Assembly: GCA_964509295.1 (NCBI GenBank)
Contig: CAZDWS010000004.1
Coordinates: 124,001-188,000 of the forward strand
DNA length: 64,000 nt
DNA from: JBGSQR01 sp964509295
Lineage (GTDB): Bacteria; Desulfobacterota; Desulfuromonadia; Geobacterales; Pseudopelobacteraceae
Direction: 5' to 3'
Shown here: piece by piece, positions 1 through 7,792 of the stretch
How positions within the stretch are numbered: position 1 is the stretch's first letter
Layout: each line of letters opens with the position of its first letter
Program-made: the position numbers and the translations under genes
Notes under the pieces: model-generated
Databases searched by the model: none
Told to the model about the DNA's origin: nothing
Seen by the model: only the letters and a program-made list of their open reading frames with translations

Positions 1-82
1 TTGAATACTATACCGGATGATATATAATCATCTCGGATGTGTCAATAAGCTAATCATGTTTTTCTACCTGATTAGCACTGAT

Positions 83-128
83 GCCTCCCTCATCCGGCCT
101 TCGGCCACCTTCTCCCACAGGGAGAAGG
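83..128. repeat. Dispersed REP-like intergenic repeat, copy 1
   Basis: A GC-rich intergenic element with two nested inverted repeats: GGCC-ttc-GGCC in the middle and CCTTCTCCC/GGGAGAAGG at the right end. A diverged copy in the opposite orientation lies at 25805-25852. Nothing coding is seen in 1-177. A separate 8-bp inverted repeat (GCTAATCA/TGATTAGC) lies just before it at about 49-76. Confidence 0.6.
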
Positions 129-177
129 AATTTGAAGAAGGACTTATTATGTCTCTAAAATGGATTACATTTTACAT

Positions 178-1464
178 ATGAGCAACCTGGACCTGCAACA
201 ACGCCTGGAAATCCTGGCTGACAGCGCCAAATACGATGTTTCCTGCTCGTCCAGCGGCAGCAACCGCAAAGGCGTTACGGGCGGCGTAGGCAACACGGCC
301 TCCAGCGGTATCTGCCATACCTGGACCGCCGATGGCCGCTGCATATCCCTGCTGAAGATCCTGCTGACCAATGCCTGCCTCTATGACTGCGCCTATTGCG
401 TCAACCGCAGCAGTAACCCCATACAGCGCACAACATTGACGCCGGACGAGGTTGTCCGGCTGACCATGGATTTCTACCGGCGCAACTACATTGAAGGGCT
501 GTTCCTCAGCACCGGGGTGTTCCGTTCTGCCGACCATACCATGGAACAGTTGATAATGGTCGCCCGTAAACTGAGGCAGGAGGAGCGCTTTAACGGATAT
601 ATCCACATGAAGGTCGTACCCGGAGCAGACAGTCAGCTGATCCGACAGATCGGGCTCTACGCGGACAGGGTCAGTATCAATATTGAACTGCCGTCCAGTA
701 AGAGTCTGCAACTGCTGGCACCGGACAAGACACGCCAGTCCCTGCTTGCCCCCATGCGCCAGCTGAGCGGCCTGATCGAAATATCCCGTCAAGAGCGCAA
801 GCAATCCCGCAAAGCCCCGCAATTTGCACCGGGCGGACAGAGCACGCAACTGATCGTTGGCGCGACACCAGAAAGCGACCTTGAAATCATAAAATTGTCA
901 GAAGGACTCTATCAAAAACTGGCCATGAAGCGGGTCTACTATTCCGCCTTTGTGCCGGTATCCAGCGACAACCGGCTGCCCGCACTGGCCATCCCTCCCC
1001 TGCTGCGAGAACACCGGCTCTATCAGGCCGACTGGCTGATGCGTTTCTACGGCTTTGCCTCGCATGAACTGCTGGATGAGAGCCATCCCGATCTGGACAT
1101 GCGTCTTGACCCGAAAACAGGCTGGGCCATGCGGCATCTGGAACTATTCCCGGTTGAGGTAAACCGGGCCGATTACGAAATACTGCTACGGGTACCGGGT
1201 ATCGGCATACGCTCTGCGCAGCGTATAGTTGTGGCACGCCGGGCCGGAAAACTGAAAGAGGATGAACTGAAACGCCTGGGGGTAGTGATGAGCAGGGCAC
1301 GTTACTTTATTACGGCGGATGGTCGCTACCTGGGCGGCATCAGGCTGGATGGCCCGGGACTACTTACCCGGCTGACCGCGCCAAAGAAGCGCAAGGCGGT
1401 CCTTGACCAATTGGAACTGTTTCCGTCATCCGCAGCGGTTACCGCTGTAACGGGAGAACTGTGA
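178..1464 (+). CDS. Putative DNA modification/repair radical SAM protein (TIGR03916-like)
   Basis: Radical SAM enzyme whose [4Fe-4S] cluster is held by the CLYDCAYC motif (CX3CX2C) about 70 residues in. After the radical SAM core, a helix-hairpin-helix segment (LLRVPGIGIRSAQRIV) near residue 345 suggests DNA binding. This combination, with the next gene as partner, matches the uncharacterised family annotated as putative DNA modification/repair radical SAM protein. The reaction is not known. An upstream in-frame ATG at 160 exists, but the conserved N-terminus (MSNLDLQQRLEILADSAKYD) begins at 178, so that start is preferred. The stop overlaps the next start by one base, so the two are translationally coupled. 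Confidence 0.85.
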   Translation: MSNLDLQQRLEILADSAKYDVSCSSSGSNRKGVTGGVGNTASSGICHTWTADGRCISLLKILLTNACLYDCAYCVNRSSNPIQRTTLTPDEVVRLTMDFYRRNYIEGLFLSTGVFRSADHTMEQLIMVARKLRQEERFNGYIHMKVVPGADSQLIRQIGLYADRVSINIELPSSKSLQLLAPDKTRQSLLAPMRQLSGLIEISRQERKQSRKAPQFAPGGQSTQLIVGATPESDLEIIKLSEGLYQKLAMKRVYYSAFVPVSSDNRLPALAIPPLLREHRLYQADWLMRFYGFASHELLDESHPDLDMRLDPKTGWAMRHLELFPVEVNRADYEILLRVPGIGIRSAQRIVVARRAGKLKEDELKRLGVVMSRARYFITADGRYLGGIRLDGPGLLTRLTAPKKRKAVLDQLELFPSSAAVTAVTGEL

Positions 1465-2219
1465 TGCAGCGCTATCGATATCAGGACGGCTTTGAAGGTT
1501 TTCTCTGCGCGGTGTCGAGCTGTCTGGCAGATGGCGCTGAGCCGGCCGGTTTCCTGTGTGGCAACGCTGAAGCAGAACCGGGCCTGTTTGCAGCAATGAC
1601 CATTGAAATAGAAACTGACCGACAGACAGCCCTGCAATTCAGGGAAATGTTTATTAAAGCAACTTTCAGGGAGGCCTTTGCAACGGCCCGCTTCGCCTTC
1701 CATAGCCAGCTTCAAGATGTGGAATTGACATTATGGCGCTATTTCATACTGGGATTCAAGGTAGGTAAAAAACTGCACAACATGCTGGCAGACAGAGATG
1801 TTAATAGAATTGACAAACTGGCCAGAGGCGTTGCCCATGAGGCCCATAAATACAAGGGTTTTGTCCGTTTCCGAGAGGTATGCCAAGGGTTTCTCTATGC
1901 CCGCATCGAACCGCAGACAGATATCCTCGTATTCCTGGGGCCGCACTTTGCTGAGCGTGTCGGCGACCGCCCCTGGATGATCCATGATCCGGGTCGGTCA
2001 CAGGCGGTTGTTTATGATCTTAAACAGTGGAGATTACTGCAGGGTGTGGAGGCAAGCGGGGAACCGGAATACACGGAGTTGGAAGAAAACTGCTCAAATT
2101 TATGGCGGCACTATTTCAACCGTCTTGCCATACCAGAAAGGCATAATCCCAAGCTCCAGCAGCAACATGTGCCGCTGCGAGCCCGGAAGTATCTGGTGGA
2201 GTTTGAAACAAACCGCTGA
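1464..2219 (+). CDS. TIGR03915/DUF4130-like partner of the DNA radical SAM protein
   Basis: A protein of about 251 residues. It resembles the DUF4130 (TIGR03915) family, which is nearly always encoded directly after the radical SAM gene seen here and in other bacteria is fused to uracil-DNA glycosylase domains. The role is therefore inferred to be DNA metabolism or repair, with no reaction known. The ATG at 1464 shares its A with the TGA of the upstream gene; a GTG one codon earlier (1461) is the alternative start. The C-terminus contains the basic segment VPLRARKYLVEF. No signal peptide or membrane segment is seen, so it is probably cytoplasmic. Confidence 0.8.
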   Translation: MQRYRYQDGFEGFLCAVSSCLADGAEPAGFLCGNAEAEPGLFAAMTIEIETDRQTALQFREMFIKATFREAFATARFAFHSQLQDVELTLWRYFILGFKVGKKLHNMLADRDVNRIDKLARGVAHEAHKYKGFVRFREVCQGFLYARIEPQTDILVFLGPHFAERVGDRPWMIHDPGRSQAVVYDLKQWRLLQGVEASGEPEYTELEENCSNLWRHYFNRLAIPERHNPKLQQQHVPLRARKYLVEFETNR

Positions 2220-2221
2220 AA

Positions 2222-2446
2222 TCAAGCTGCCTTTTTAAGCCGTTCAGCCACCCATACCTTGATAATGGACTGACGCGGAACGCCCAGGCGCTTAGCTTCC
2301 TTATCCAGCTGATGAATCATCCACAAGGGAAAATCCACATTAACCCGTTTTTGTTCCTGCTCCGGCCTGTGGGCCTTGGACACATCCAGGTAGGCGGAGA
2401 TATCTTCTCCATCATCAAATTTTGCATCAAGCTCTTTAGCTTTCAT
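2222..2446 (-). CDS. brnA: BrnA-like antitoxin
   Basis: Small antitoxin (74 aa) of the BrnT/BrnA type II toxin-antitoxin family. The C-terminal half (KRVNVDFPLWMIHQLDKEAK, then RLGVPRQSIIKVW) is a ribbon-helix-helix-type DNA-binding module; the N-terminal half is charged and expected to wrap the toxin. It follows the toxin gene with an 11-base overlap, the toxin-first order typical of brnTA. In the family the antitoxin neutralises BrnT and, alone or as a complex, represses the shared promoter; the dyad at 2697-2713 is a likely target. Confidence 0.88.
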   Translation of the reverse strand: MKAKELDAKFDDGEDISAYLDVSKAHRPEQEQKRVNVDFPLWMIHQLDKEAKRLGVPRQSIIKVWVAERLKKAA

Positions 2447-2696
2447 ATATAGCTACCTCTTCTTTTCTCGACCGGCGAACCGAAATTATCCTGATACATT
2501 CACCACGATACGTTATAACCCCTGACCAGCACTTGCCATCGATTACGCCGATCACCAGAAAACGCGGCTCATCGGATGTCATCAAAGGGATTTCGATATA
2601 GTCAGAGTCATCCCACAATGCCTGCGCATCACTGAAATCAATTCCATGTTTATCTTTGTTAGCGGCACTTTTATCAGGGTCGTATTCAAATGTCAT
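2436..2696 (-). CDS. brnT: BrnT-like toxin (RelE-fold ribonuclease)
   Basis: 86-aa protein opening with MTFEYDPDKSAANKDKHGID, the hallmark BrnT start (F-x-W/Y-D-x-x-K-x-x-x-N-x-x-KHG). It continues with strands ending in ECIRIISVRRSRKEEV, where the RxISxRxxxxxE pattern is conserved in the family. BrnT toxins are RelE-fold ribonucleases that arrest translation. The gene is first in a two-gene unit with brnA (11-base overlap). The start codon lies immediately after a palindrome that contains a TATAAT box, so the mRNA is probably nearly leaderless. Confidence 0.9.
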   Translation of the reverse strand: MTFEYDPDKSAANKDKHGIDFSDAQALWDDSDYIEIPLMTSDEPRFLVIGVIDGKCWSGVITYRGECIRIISVRRSRKEEVAIYES

Positions 2697-2713
2697 GGTA
2701 TAGATATTATACC
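2697..2713 (-). promoter_or_regulatory. brnTA operator/promoter dyad
   Basis: A perfect inverted repeat, GGTATA-N5-TATACC, ends one base before the brnT start codon. On the minus strand it contains TATAAT (2711 to 2706), a good sigma-70 -10 hexamer about 10 nt from the ATG. Repressor binding here would directly occlude the promoter, as expected for an autoregulated toxin-antitoxin unit. Site identity is inferred from position and symmetry. Confidence 0.6.
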
Positions 2714-2740
2714 TTCACCCAATTCATGGCAATCATTTTT

Positions 2741-3427
2741 CTACTTAGCTTTTTCACTCGGCCATGACAGCGCATTCTTCGGACAGACATTCACACAGGC
2801 CGAACATTTCAGACAGTCGCGGTGCGGAAGTACTCCATCTTTTTTGTGAACGGCAATCGACAAATCCATGGGGCAGCTTTTTTCACACAGTTTGCAGCTG
2901 ACACAGCTGGAAGCTATCGTCAACTGGTCCTTATGACCACCCAGGGCATTGGCCGTGGTGCCGACCGGACAAAAAGAGCACCAGGTGCGGGGCCGATAGA
3001 TCATACCTAAAACCACTCCTACCCCGGTTGTCACTGTGCAGATCAACCAAAATACATACCCCCAATGCAGTGGATCGCCAGGATTCTGGGCAATCTGCAA
3101 TCCCATCAGCGACATCAGCACAGTCATGGTAATCCAGCGAAATTTCATTGAAGTCAAAAGTTCCGGTACCGGCCGTGTGCCTCCCAGATAACGGAAGATA
3201 GTATCGTAAAAGCTGCCACGCGGGCAGATGTTGCCGCAGACATAGCGCCCGCGCAACAGACCGCCGCCCATGCCGACCACCATTGCCACCGGCACTGTAA
3301 AGCCAAGCAGAGGATATTTCCAGCCGAAAAGGATTGTAATGAACATGATGGAAGTAAGCAGCCAGCGGTGTAAATCGCGAACCGGCAGCATAACGGGGAG
3401 ACGAAGACTCTCGGTATTATTTTTCAT
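2741..3427 (-). CDS. Membrane-bound 4Fe-4S polyferredoxin (NapH/NosR-like)
   Basis: Membrane electron-transfer protein of about 228 residues. Hydrophobic segments occupy the N-terminal two thirds (around residues 20-55 and 95-150). The cysteine motifs are CGNICP and CSFCP beside the membrane spans, and two classical 4Fe-4S ferredoxin motifs near the C-terminus (CVSCKLCEKSCP and CLKCSACVNVCP). This is the architecture of NapH/NosR/CcoG-type polyferredoxins that pass electrons between the quinone pool and a periplasmic or cytoplasmic partner. The partner is not identifiable here. The start at 3427 is chosen because CTGGAG lies 8 nt upstream; an upstream in-frame ATG at 3445 lacks this. That Shine-Dalgarno is buried in a hairpin (3434-3473). 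Confidence 0.8.
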   Translation of the reverse strand: MKNNTESLRLPVMLPVRDLHRWLLTSIMFITILFGWKYPLLGFTVPVAMVVGMGGGLLRGRYVCGNICPRGSFYDTIFRYLGGTRPVPELLTSMKFRWITMTVLMSLMGLQIAQNPGDPLHWGYVFWLICTVTTGVGVVLGMIYRPRTWCSFCPVGTTANALGGHKDQLTIASSCVSCKLCEKSCPMDLSIAVHKKDGVLPHRDCLKCSACVNVCPKNALSWPSEKAK

Positions 3428-3473
3428 AAAAAAACTCCAGTACATATATTCAATAAAACATATATACTGGAGT
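3428..3473 (-). terminator. Intrinsic terminator overlapping the SD of the polyferredoxin gene
   Basis: On the minus strand a stem (ACTCCAGTATATAT paired with ATATATGTACTGGAGT, one 2-nt irregularity) is followed by seven Ts that run into the ATG at 3427. It lies 34 nt after the stop of the radical SAM gene at 3508, so it should terminate that transcript. The downstream SD (CTGGAG) sits in the 3' arm. Confidence 0.65.
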
Positions 3474-3507
3474 TTATATTATTGTGCAACAAAATTATAA
3501 AACTAAT

Positions 3508-4833
3508 TCAGTTTTTAATCGGCCACCCTTTTTCAAATCCATCCGGGAAGAAGTTTTCACGGGTGCGATTATAGTAGCCAAACTGCAGTTTGGGGAATTC
3601 AGCTTTTAAACGTTGCAGCAGCTGATACATGCCGATCCCCTTGCCGCTTACCCTCATCTCTTTATTATAAAAATCAGGATCAATTGAAAGGTTGCGCATC
3701 TGGATCATATCGATACCGGTATCCCCCACAAAACGGAGCAGCGCCTCAACTTCTTCCGGTGAATCGGAAACGCCGGGGGAGACCAGGTAGTTAATCATGG
3801 TAAAACGACCAGACTGCTTGGCCGTATGCACCGATTTCATCACATCACTGAAAGCATAACCCTTGGGGCGGTAGTAGCGGTTGTACTGCTCTTCCCGTAC
3901 CGAGTTCATGGAAAAACGGAAAGAGTCCATGCCTGCATCGCAAAGCAAACTGATCCGTTCAGGAATGGAGCCATTGGAATTAAAATTGACCGTACCGCGC
4001 GAAGTCGCTTTTTTCATGCGGCGGGTAGCCTCGGCAATTGTATCGGCCTGCAGGATCGGATCACCTTCGCAGCCTTGACCGTAGGAGACAATTGCCATTT
4101 CGGCCTGTTCCAGATGTGGAACTGCAATCTGGCACAATTCCTCAGGTGTGGGGACAAAGCTGATCCGTTCGTGGTTAGACGGACAGCATTCCGAGGGTTG
4201 GAGACTGATGCAACCGAGACAGTTGGAATTGCAGACCGGCGAGGTCGGCAGCGGTGCCTCCCAGCGACGATAAAAGAGATTTTTGGCGGCAAAACAGTGG
4301 TAATCAACGGCACAGCGTGACAACTGCTCCAACAGGCGATTATCCGGCATTTCCTTTAGAAGTTTGCGCACCAGCGGGTCCAGGGTGCGGTCATCATAGT
4401 TGACCGGGTTCCAGTTACTGTTATTGTCCACCTTTGTTGCTGCCACTACAAAGCAATCGCGATCTTCATCCCAACCGACCGCCGTATATGACCAGAGCGG
4501 CAGATGAGTTGTTTTGGAGGAGTAATCACAAGCCGGCAACAAAGTTCTCATATAACCGGGCGCCATGAAGGCGGCCACGGCCTGGACCCGCTGACTGCGG
4601 CGCCCCTCCCGGACCTCAGGAACAGTGATGAATTTCTTTTTGACCGCATCCCAGGCAACCGGCGGCATATCGGGCATGGTAAACAGGCGGCTGTCTTCCG
4701 GCAGTGGAATCAGTTCCACATCATCCGGCAACACCGCTTCATTACCGCTCATTCCGGCCATGCACAGTTCAGGGTGGTCAAAGATATTGCCTTTGGAATC
4801 GGCATACAGCATTTTGGGTAGACGTTTTTTCAT
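3508..4833 (-). CDS. Radical SAM protein of unknown substrate
   Basis: 441-aa radical SAM enzyme. The cluster-binding motif CNSNCLGC (CX3CX2C) lies unusually far in, at about residue 203. Ahead of it is a roughly 195-residue N-terminal region with no motif I recognise. Downstream segments AIVSYGQGCEGDP, VNFNSNGSIPERI and FRFSMNSVREEQYNRYYRP fit successive strands of a SPASM-less radical SAM barrel. I cannot assign a substrate. The start at 4833 has TGGAT upstream. The polyferredoxin gene follows at 3427, separated by a terminator-like hairpin. A link between the two (electrons for the radical SAM enzyme) is possible but only suggested by adjacency. Confidence 0.8.
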   Translation of the reverse strand: MKKRLPKMLYADSKGNIFDHPELCMAGMSGNEAVLPDDVELIPLPEDSRLFTMPDMPPVAWDAVKKKFITVPEVREGRRSQRVQAVAAFMAPGYMRTLLPACDYSSKTTHLPLWSYTAVGWDEDRDCFVVAATKVDNNSNWNPVNYDDRTLDPLVRKLLKEMPDNRLLEQLSRCAVDYHCFAAKNLFYRRWEAPLPTSPVCNSNCLGCISLQPSECCPSNHERISFVPTPEELCQIAVPHLEQAEMAIVSYGQGCEGDPILQADTIAEATRRMKKATSRGTVNFNSNGSIPERISLLCDAGMDSFRFSMNSVREEQYNRYYRPKGYAFSDVMKSVHTAKQSGRFTMINYLVSPGVSDSPEEVEALLRFVGDTGIDMIQMRNLSIDPDFYNKEMRVSGKGIGMYQLLQRLKAEFPKLQFGYYNRTRENFFPDGFEKGWPIKN

Positions 4834-4877
4834 ATTAATCCAGTACTCAAATTTTCAAACAGAACTATCAGATACAT

Positions 4878-5414
4878 TTAAATATTCAGGGTTTTTAGTT
4901 TTTGCAACTCTGAGACGAAAGAGTCATAGTCACCCTGCACAACAGAGTTTTTAGGCAGTATGTAGGCATTGATGTCACTGATAAAAATATAGGTCCTGTC
5001 ATTATGTGAAACCACATTTTTGATTTTATCCCACTCTTGCCTGACTTCGCCGATTTGAGTCTTCTCCACCAGTCCATCTGCGTCAACCTGCAACTCATGC
5101 TCGCCGATAATACCGTTATTCTGCCCTTCGGAATACATTTTAACAATTCGCTTACGCAGATTTTTCCTGACAAACATGGGATAAACATAGTATGCAGGAA
5201 GTGAAATGGTGATGGCAACGATTCCTACCAATAGCAGAAAATTACCCGGAGAAAGCTCATTTACAAGACTAAGGATCATGGCAGCCAGCATAGGGCTGAA
5301 ACAGATCATTGACCTGTTTTTGGTAAATGCTTTCTGAATGGTCTTGGAACTGTCAAACAGGTATTGATTGAACAGAAACAGCTCTTCCGCGTTGATACCA
5401 AAAATAATATTCAT
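4878..5414 (-). CDS. YcxB-like membrane protein
   Basis: Protein of about 178 residues with two adjacent hydrophobic segments (SMICFSPMLAAMILSLV and NFLLLVGIVAITISLPAYYV). A C-terminal soluble beta-rich part contains EWDKIKNVVSHNDRTYIFIS and AYILPKNSV, the pattern of the YcxB-like C-terminal domain. Function of the family is unknown. The ATG at 5414 is chosen over the GTG at 5426 because GAGGAG lies 5 nt upstream of it. It is transcribed away from nhaA. Confidence 0.7.
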   Translation of the reverse strand: MNIIFGINAEELFLFNQYLFDSSKTIQKAFTKNRSMICFSPMLAAMILSLVNELSPGNFLLLVGIVAITISLPAYYVYPMFVRKNLRKRIVKMYSEGQNNGIIGEHELQVDADGLVEKTQIGEVRQEWDKIKNVVSHNDRTYIFISDINAYILPKNSVVQGDYDSFVSELQKLKTLNI

Positions 5415-5467
5415 GTTACTCCTCACCTGTTTTATATTTTATATTTAGAGTTATTCAGAAAGTGCCA

Positions 5468-5473
5468 TATAAT
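5468..5473 (+). promoter_or_regulatory. Candidate -10 element of nhaA
   Basis: TATAAT about 83 nt upstream of the nhaA start; the -35 region (TTAGAG at 17 nt spacing) is weak. It would start the transcript near 5480, just ahead of the structured leader at 5492-5551. Confidence 0.4.
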
Positions 5474-5479
5474 ACATTC

Positions 5480-5555
5480 ATTAACATTCTGACGCAACCG
5501 GGAATAACCGGCATATTTCACGGTAGAAAACAATAATTTAACAACGGGCGTACCT
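5480..5555 (+). ncRNA. Structured nhaA leader, candidate Li+/Na+ riboswitch (nhaA-I-like)
   Basis: The leader can close a 7-bp stem, with an AA bulge on the 5' side, between 5492-5500 (ACGCAACCG) and 5545-5551 (CGGGCGT). Inside it is a smaller ACCG/CGGT hairpin (5507-5510 with 5521-5524). The outer 3' arm covers the only SD-like purines before the nhaA ATG, so folding would block translation. The nhaA-I RNA class (lithium-sensing) is known from nhaA leaders, including those of deltaproteobacteria. Membership here is inferred from location and foldability, not from a covariance match. Confidence 0.4.
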
Positions 5556-6704
5556 ATGAAGAGAAGAATCAATCTGCTTCGCGAATTTTCAATCCCCTTG
5601 ATTGCCGGGGTTATAGTTGCAATCATCTGGGCCAACACAGCCTCTGATCAATACCATTTTTTTGTGGAACAACCGCTATTTGGCGGTTTTTCATTTCACT
5701 TTATCTCCAATGAACTGTTCATGGTGCTTTTTTTCGGTATCGCAGCCGTTGAAATCACCCAGAGCTGCCTGCCAGGCGGCAGCCTCAATCCTTTTTCAAG
5801 GGCAATCAATCCGCTGTTCGGGACTCTGGGAGGCGTCATAGGTCCGATAGCTGTATATTTTCTGCTAAACAGCATCTGGGGTTCCGGTGAACTTACGAAT
5901 GGCTGGGGGATACCAACTGCCACCGATATAGCTTTGGCCTGGCTGGCAGCAAAAATGGTGTTCGGCGCCGCCCATCCCGCAGTTTCATACCTGCTGTTGC
6001 TGGCAGTAGCTGATGACGCCATCGGCCTGGCAATTATCGCCATTTTTTATCCGAACCCAAATCTGCCAACTGAACCGGCCTGGCTGCTGCTGACCGTCCT
6101 GGGCATGGTGGCGGCCTATCTGATGCGTCGAATGAAGGTAAATATCTACTGGCCATATCTGATAATCGGCGGTGCATTAAGCTGGACCGGTCTGCACAGT
6201 GCCCATCTACATCCGGCTCTGGCCCTGGTATTCATAGTTCCTTTCCTGCCGCACAGCCCCAGGGAAACCGGTCTGATGTTTGATGACGAGTTGGGCGATC
6301 ATTCCCCCATGCATCAATTTGAACATGACTGGAAACTGGTTGTGGATTTCGGGCTGTTCATGTTTGGCCTGGCCAATGCAGGTGTGGAGTTTTCAAGCAT
6401 TGGCAGTGTAACCTGGATTGTCCTGACTTCACTGATCATCGGCAAGACAGTCGGAATTTTCAGCTTTGGATGGTTTGCCAAATTGTTCGGCTTTGGGCTG
6501 CCTAGGGGGATGCGTAAGCGAGACCTGTTGATTACAGGTATAATTGCCGGAACCGGCTTTACCGTAGCCCTGTTTGTTTCAGGCGAGGCTTTTTCCGATC
6601 CAGCTATCAAGGGAGCTGCCAAAATGGGGGCCATGTTCAGTATTGTTGCGGCAATTATGGGAATAGCCATGGGCAGACTGCTTAAAATCCGAAAAATGGA
6701 TTAG
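5556..6704 (+). CDS. nhaA: Na+/H+ antiporter NhaA
   Basis: Inner-membrane sodium/proton antiporter (382 aa, the usual family length) that exports Na+ or Li+ in exchange for protons. It has about a dozen hydrophobic segments. Family motifs seen are GIPTATDIALAW, the paired aspartates in AVADDAIGLA (about residues 152-153, equivalent to the ion-binding Asp pair of E. coli NhaA), FGLFMFGLANAGV and the late segment GFTVALFVSGEAF. It stands alone, between a divergent YcxB-like gene and a convergent hydrolase gene. A structured leader with an occluded SD suggests post-transcriptional control by ion level. Confidence 0.93.
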   Translation: MKRRINLLREFSIPLIAGVIVAIIWANTASDQYHFFVEQPLFGGFSFHFISNELFMVLFFGIAAVEITQSCLPGGSLNPFSRAINPLFGTLGGVIGPIAVYFLLNSIWGSGELTNGWGIPTATDIALAWLAAKMVFGAAHPAVSYLLLLAVADDAIGLAIIAIFYPNPNLPTEPAWLLLTVLGMVAAYLMRRMKVNIYWPYLIIGGALSWTGLHSAHLHPALALVFIVPFLPHSPRETGLMFDDELGDHSPMHQFEHDWKLVVDFGLFMFGLANAGVEFSSIGSVTWIVLTSLIIGKTVGIFSFGWFAKLFGFGLPRGMRKRDLLITGIIAGTGFTVALFVSGEAFSDPAIKGAAKMGAMFSIVAAIMGIAMGRLLKIRKMD

Positions 6705-6728
6705 CAGCCCGCACATGGCTAACTCATA

Positions 6729-7646
6729 TTAATATAGGAGTTTTTGCCTCTCTTTATCCGAAAGACTATCCACATACTCGCTCATCCCCCGCAGGGTATT
6801 ACCAAAGAAATAACGCTCTCGAGCCTGAATGTCTGCAGGAAGCAAGCTAAAATTAGCATAATTTTCATCATGCTCCAGCAGCCACCGAATCAATGCAGCT
6901 TCTCGCTTATCATTATCAATTCCGGCTGTTATAGCCACACCTTTTACCCACAGCTGAAGTTGTCTGCGGGCAATCTGCAGATGTTCCATAGCATTGCCTA
7001 CCAGACCGTAATGACCAAAAGCCATATAACGGGGCGACAAAGCAATCATTTTGTCTATGGAGCCCTGGGCAACATCCAGGATAAAGCGCGGTGGTGTTGC
7101 CGGGCGCATATAAATTCCAACCGGCACATCAGACCGTACACCAGCCACCTCTCCGGCAAACAGCAGGTCATCCAGCAGGTAACAGCAATGATGCTGAGCA
7201 TGGCCCGGAGTCTGGTAAACTTTTATGCCCGTATCGCCGACTGTTTCCTCAAAACGGATCTTTTCGGCAGGCACGGCAATAATTTCACCATAGGCCTCTG
7301 CCAGGGCACCCAATACGGAACGCGAACCCTCCCACAATTTCTGTGGCGCAATCATATGCCTGATGCCATCCGGATGGCAAATTATGGTTGCTTCTGGAAA
7401 TTCCTGCAGTAAGGCACCGGTTCCGCCGGCATGGTCAATATGGATATGGGTCAGCAGAATATAATCAATTCGCTGCACCCCTTCCCTCCTGATTGCCTCG
7501 CATAATTCGGGAATTGTAGAGAGCGGCCCCGGATCAACCAGCAGAGTAAAATGTTCACCCTTGTACAGCCAGGAGCTGATGAACTTCCTGAACCCTTCCA
7601 TTGAATCAAGATCCAGATCAATACATGTCAGATTATTGATATTCAT
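6729..7646 (-). CDS. MBL-fold metallo-hydrolase
   Basis: Metallo-beta-lactamase-fold hydrolase of about 305 residues. The zinc-binding signature THIHIDHAGG (HxHxDH) is present, followed by the further ligands expected in TPGHAQHHCCY, LLFAGE and AFGHYGLVG. The C-terminal tail is helical. The substrate cannot be told. No signal peptide is present when the start is placed at 7646 (AAAGG about 8 nt upstream); the longer frame to 7694 lacks a good SD. It is convergent with nhaA and divergent from the oxidoreductase at 7793. Confidence 0.85.
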   Translation of the reverse strand: MNINNLTCIDLDLDSMEGFRKFISSWLYKGEHFTLLVDPGPLSTIPELCEAIRREGVQRIDYILLTHIHIDHAGGTGALLQEFPEATIICHPDGIRHMIAPQKLWEGSRSVLGALAEAYGEIIAVPAEKIRFEETVGDTGIKVYQTPGHAQHHCCYLLDDLLFAGEVAGVRSDVPVGIYMRPATPPRFILDVAQGSIDKMIALSPRYMAFGHYGLVGNAMEHLQIARRQLQLWVKGVAITAGIDNDKREAALIRWLLEHDENYANFSLLPADIQARERYFFGNTLRGMSEYVDSLSDKERQKLLY

Positions 7647-7792
7647 AAAAAAACCTTTCGTCAGCTGAAATGCGGCTATTTTTGCCAGCGCCACTCATAT
7701 TTGTCAACCTTTTCAAAATGCACACCGGTTTGACGGACCTGGGCAGTAGTGATACTGTTTAAATTTAGATATCAAACGAAAGGATCATACAT

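Noticed and set aside
3428..3445. Upstream ATG at 3445 as the polyferredoxin start
   Set aside because: It has no SD, whereas the ATG at 3427 has CTGGAG at good spacing.
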